From an uncultured Acidimicrobiales bacterium (GTDB taxonomy: Bacteria > Actinomycetota > Acidimicrobiia > Acidimicrobiales > SZUA-35), in assembly GCA_937922785.1 (NCBI GenBank), contig CALAJQ010000023.1, positions 124,001-188,000 on the forward strand: 64,000 bases of DNA, given 5' to 3'. The position numbers and the translations under genes were made by a program. Positions 61,449-64,000 of this stretch are shown here, one piece after another; the first letter of the stretch is position 1, and every line of letters begins with the position of its first letter. The notes under the pieces are model-generated. The model had not been told where the DNA came from and did no database searches. It worked only from the letters and a program-made list of their open reading frames with translations.

Positions 61449-64000
61449 ATGGCTTCCCAACGTCTATTGCGACTAATTCTAACTTTGACGCTCTGCGCTG
61501 CTTCGGTGGCGGGTATCTCTTCTCCAGCTAGTGCTGCCTTAGACGATGTCTTTGGTCTAGACCTCACCATCACTGCCGAGGGAAGCCCGGTTGGAGTGTT
61601 CGATGCGCAATACCTGACCCTCCAGGGCGATGGCTCGTTAAACCTTGCGCTATTTGGCCATGACTTCACGCAGGGCTCTTCTCAGGAAATCACCCTACAC
61701 AAGGGCAGCTGCGCCAGCCCTGGATCACTTGTTGACCGCTTCGAAGTTGACCCACTTCTGCGGTTGTTGCCAATTGACCCCAACCCTCGAGCAACCTCGA
61801 TTCTCAACACACTCTTCGAGGGTACGCCTGGAGCGTTGCGCTATGAAACTGGCAGCGTCGGCACAGCAATTCCGCTAGGCGATGTGACGACTTTTGAAGC
61901 CGAGTACGTGATCGTCATCAACGAAATTGGGTCTGGCGCAGGCGACTACTTCTGCGCAACTCCCACCGACCGTTTGGCACTTGGAGCCAGCGCTGGCGCC
62001 GGCACTGTTTATCCGCTCTACTTCAAGGAACTGAACGGTTCAGGTGTAACTGCAACTGGCTCGGCCACATTGCTTGGCAACATCTTGCAGCTTGACCTGA
62101 GCTATGAAGGTCTAACTCAGCTAGTTGGGGCTCACTTCCAACTGTTGCGCCAAGGCGCTCTTTGCCCAACAGGCGATATCGCAACCGAGCTTGAGATCGG
62201 GGGAACCATAGAACTCGCACTGACTGAGGGCGCACGTTCTCTATTGCCGATCGACGTGCTGACTGGCAATAGCTTCGGCGTTCACCCAGTTGCCGGCCTC
62301 GGCGGCACGATTGACTACGTTGCCCAGATCGCCCTAACTGACGATCAGGTGGCCGTCTTCGCAAGCTCGGCCATTCTCATTCACGGATTCGATGCCAATG
62401 GCAACGGCCTGGTCGACGGAGGCATAAGCCCGATAGCCCCAGGACTCACCGGTGACGAGACTGCAGTGGCAGGCTGCGGCCAGTTTGTTCCAATGGCTCC
62501 CGATGCACCTTCAAATGTTGCTGCAAGTGTTGCCGGAGCTGACATCACAGTCACCTGGGAAGCCCCCGCCGACGATGGAGGATCAGCCATCACTGGATAC
62601 ACGGTCACGTTGTCAGACGGATCCGAAGAAACCGTCAACGGCACAACACTCTCAGCAACCTTCACCGGCGTTGATGACGGCAACTACACAGCAACCGTCA
62701 TAGCCACTAGCGCCGGCGGCGACTCGCCTTCGTCAACACCGTCAGCCGAAGTGACCGTCGACACCACAACCGAACCAGACCCACCAACAAACGTCGCAGC
62801 AACCGTCGACGAAGCTGACATCACTATCACATGGGACGCCCCCGCCGACGACGGCGGCAAACCAATCACCGGCTACACCGTCACACTCTCAGACGGATCC
62901 GAAGAAACAGTCAACGGCACAACACTCACAGCAACCTTCACCGGAATAGACGACGGTGACTACACAGCAACCGTCACCGCAACCAACACCAACGGCAACT
63001 CCCCCACATCAACCCCATCAGCCCAAATCACCGTCGACACCACAACCGCACCAGACCCACCCACAAACGTCGCAGCAACCGTCGACGGAGCTGACATCAC
63101 AGTCACCTGGGAAGCCCCGGGAGACGACGGCGGCAAACCAATCACCGGCTACACCGTCAGCATTTCAAACGGCACCGAATTGACAGTGGATGGAACAACC
63201 TTGACCGCAGAATTCGTTTGGTCGCCGAATGGCACCTACACAGCAACCGTTGTAGCCACCAACGCCAACGGCGACTCACCAGCATCGGTGGCCTCGGCAG
63301 CAGTTGTAATCGATACGACCACAGTTCCAATGAGCCCATCAGCAGTTGTAGCCGCCCTAACTGATGACGACATCACCATTACCTGGGAAGCACCAGCCGA
63401 CGACGGCGGGCGAGAAGTCACCGACTACACGGTGACGCTCTCTGACGGGTCAACTCAAGCCGTGGACGGAACCACTCTGACCGCAGTATTCAATGATGTA
63501 GAAGACGGTGACTACTCGGCGACGGTCGTTGCCACGAACAGCCTCGGTGACTCACCGGCTTCGGAACCTTCGAATGAAGTATCTCTTGATACTTCAACTG
63601 CGCCCGGTAGCCCTACGGAAGTCTCTGCGGTCTTTAGCCGGCCCGATCTTGTTGTTAGCTGGGCAGCTCCAATTGACGACGGCGGCAAACCAATCACCGG
63701 CTACACCGTCACACTTTCTGACGGAAGTCAGATGACGGTTGATGGAGATGCAAGACAAGCTGTGTTCAGCGAACCCGACAACGGCACCTACACCGCAACC
63801 GTCATAGCAGTAAATGAGAATGGCCCGTCAACGTCTTCAGCGCCAAGCCAACCCGTTGTTGTGGCTGACGTCGAGACGCCGGGCGAACCTGAGGATCTGG
63901 CAGTAAGAGCTGTTGGAACCCGAGTGATAGTCACCTGGAACCCACCAGCCAACGCAGCAGAGGCCGAGGTAGAGGGCTATGACGTTGAACTCACCAACGG
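61449..64000 (+). CDS. Secreted protein with CHRD-like part and fibronectin type III repeats (3' end outside window)
   Basis: About 850 residues are visible and the frame is open at the right edge. AAAGGAG lies 5 nt before ATG 61449. A signal peptide (RLLRLILTLTLCAASVAG) ends near SPASAALDD. Residues to about 349 are beta-rich, with VTATGSATLLGN, AHFQLLRQGALCPT and SSAILIHGFDANGNGL resembling CHRD-type domains; that assignment is tentative. From residue 350 come fibronectin type III units of 92 residues, each with ITVTWEAPADDGG, ITGYTVTLSDG and YTATVIATN-like strands: five complete and one partial. Such proteins are surface or matrix components; no anchor is visible because the end is missing. 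Confidence 0.88.
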   Translation, partial: MASQRLLRLILTLTLCAASVAGISSPASAALDDVFGLDLTITAEGSPVGVFDAQYLTLQGDGSLNLALFGHDFTQGSSQEITLHKGSCASPGSLVDRFEVDPLLRLLPIDPNPRATSILNTLFEGTPGALRYETGSVGTAIPLGDVTTFEAEYVIVINEIGSGAGDYFCATPTDRLALGASAGAGTVYPLYFKELNGSGVTATGSATLLGNILQLDLSYEGLTQLVGAHFQLLRQGALCPTGDIATELEIGGTIELALTEGARSLLPIDVLTGNSFGVHPVAGLGGTIDYVAQIALTDDQVAVFASSAILIHGFDANGNGLVDGGISPIAPGLTGDETAVAGCGQFVPMAPDAPSNVAASVAGADITVTWEAPADDGGSAITGYTVTLSDGSEETVNGTTLSATFTGVDDGNYTATVIATSAGGDSPSSTPSAEVTVDTTTEPDPPTNVAATVDEADITITWDAPADDGGKPITGYTVTLSDGSEETVNGTTLTATFTGIDDGDYTATVTATNTNGNSPTSTPSAQITVDTTTAPDPPTNVAATVDGADITVTWEAPGDDGGKPITGYTVSISNGTELTVDGTTLTAEFVWSPNGTYTATVVATNANGDSPASVASAAVVIDTTTVPMSPSAVVAALTDDDITITWEAPADDGGREVTDYTVTLSDGSTQAVDGTTLTAVFNDVEDGDYSATVVATNSLGDSPASEPSNEVSLDTSTAPGSPTEVSAVFSRPDLVVSWAAPIDDGGKPITGYTVTLSDGSQMTVDGDARQAVFSEPDNGTYTATVIAVNENGPSTSSAPSQPVVVADVETPGEPEDLAVRAVGTRVIVTWNPPANAAEAEVEGYDVELTN
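62496..64000 (+). repeat. 276-bp in-frame repeats encoding FN3 domains
   Basis: Units begin at 62496, 62772, 63048, 63324, 63600 and 63876, each exactly 276 bp with no insertion or deletion. Units 2 and 3 are nearly identical in long stretches. The 37-bp block starting GACGACGGCGGCAAACCA is the same in units 2, 3 and 5 but not in unit 4, suggesting exchange between units. Confidence 0.9.

Noticed and set aside
62684-63697. Series of similar 61-residue minus-strand frames
   Set aside because: They repeat at the FN3 unit period and are mirror frames of those units, not a gene family.
1-64000. tRNA, rRNA, prophage or insertion sequence
   Set aside because: I looked for T-loop patterns, transposase and integrase motifs and terminal inverted repeats and found none; a covariance-model search was not possible here.

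Overview
The window looks like chromosome of a free-living actinobacterium, probably Acidimicrobiia-like (inference). Pointers are a PknG/GlnX-type kinase locus, an actinobacterial LexA box (TCGAAC-N4-GTTCGA) on dinB, an LLM-class F420-type oxidoreductase, GTG starts and several probably leaderless genes, at moderate GC. I saw no rRNA, tRNA, CRISPR array, transposase or phage gene. Genes are dense and many convergent pairs overlap at their stop codons.

Layout. 1-4.4 kb: end of an ABC-F ATPase gene (-), a PAS-PAS-GGDEF-EAL protein and a gamma-glutamyltransferase. 4.4-11.8 kb (-): CBS protein plus nitronate monooxygenase; then a run P450, FAD lactone oxidase-like, amidohydrolase, MFS permease; then a GNAT protein. 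11.8-17.1 kb: CAP lipoprotein, M16 peptidase lipoprotein, amidase. 17.1-17.5 kb: gene-free, with a hairpin and a 42-bp tandem repeat. 17.5-31 kb: housekeeping and catabolic genes (MatB, HU, M20 peptidase, citrate synthase divergent from an HTH-citrate synthase fusion, 1-Cys peroxiredoxin, cytosine deaminase, DinB, CysM). 31-41.5 kb: small proteins, acylphosphatase, YndJ/DUF1990 fusion, SDR, AlkB, LLM, a wHTH-AAA ATPase, a secreted DUF4214-NAGPA-like protein, a TadG-like protein.

41.6-52.0 kb is the most interesting region. Leftward lie a GlnX-like four-helix membrane protein, a PotD-type (polyamine-binding) lipoprotein and a group II PLP decarboxylase. Rightward, in a tight operon, lie a coiled-coil protein, PknG, a PP2C phosphatase, a vWA protein and an FHA protein. 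PknG, PP2C and FHA each start with zinc ribbons. In mycobacteria GlnH (amino-acid binding) and GlnX feed PknG, which acts on the FHA protein GarA. Here the sensor is of the polyamine family and no permease or ATPase of a transporter is present, so I infer a PknG pathway with a changed input.

52-61 kb: a class III cyclase-NB-ARC-type regulator, a second wHTH-AAA ATPase paralogous to the one at 36.9 kb, 8-oxoguanine deaminase with a thioesterase, DUF1697, a hydratase and a second nitronate monooxygenase. 61.4 kb to the end: a secreted protein with CHRD-like N-terminal part and six fibronectin type III units of exactly 276 nt each, running off the window.
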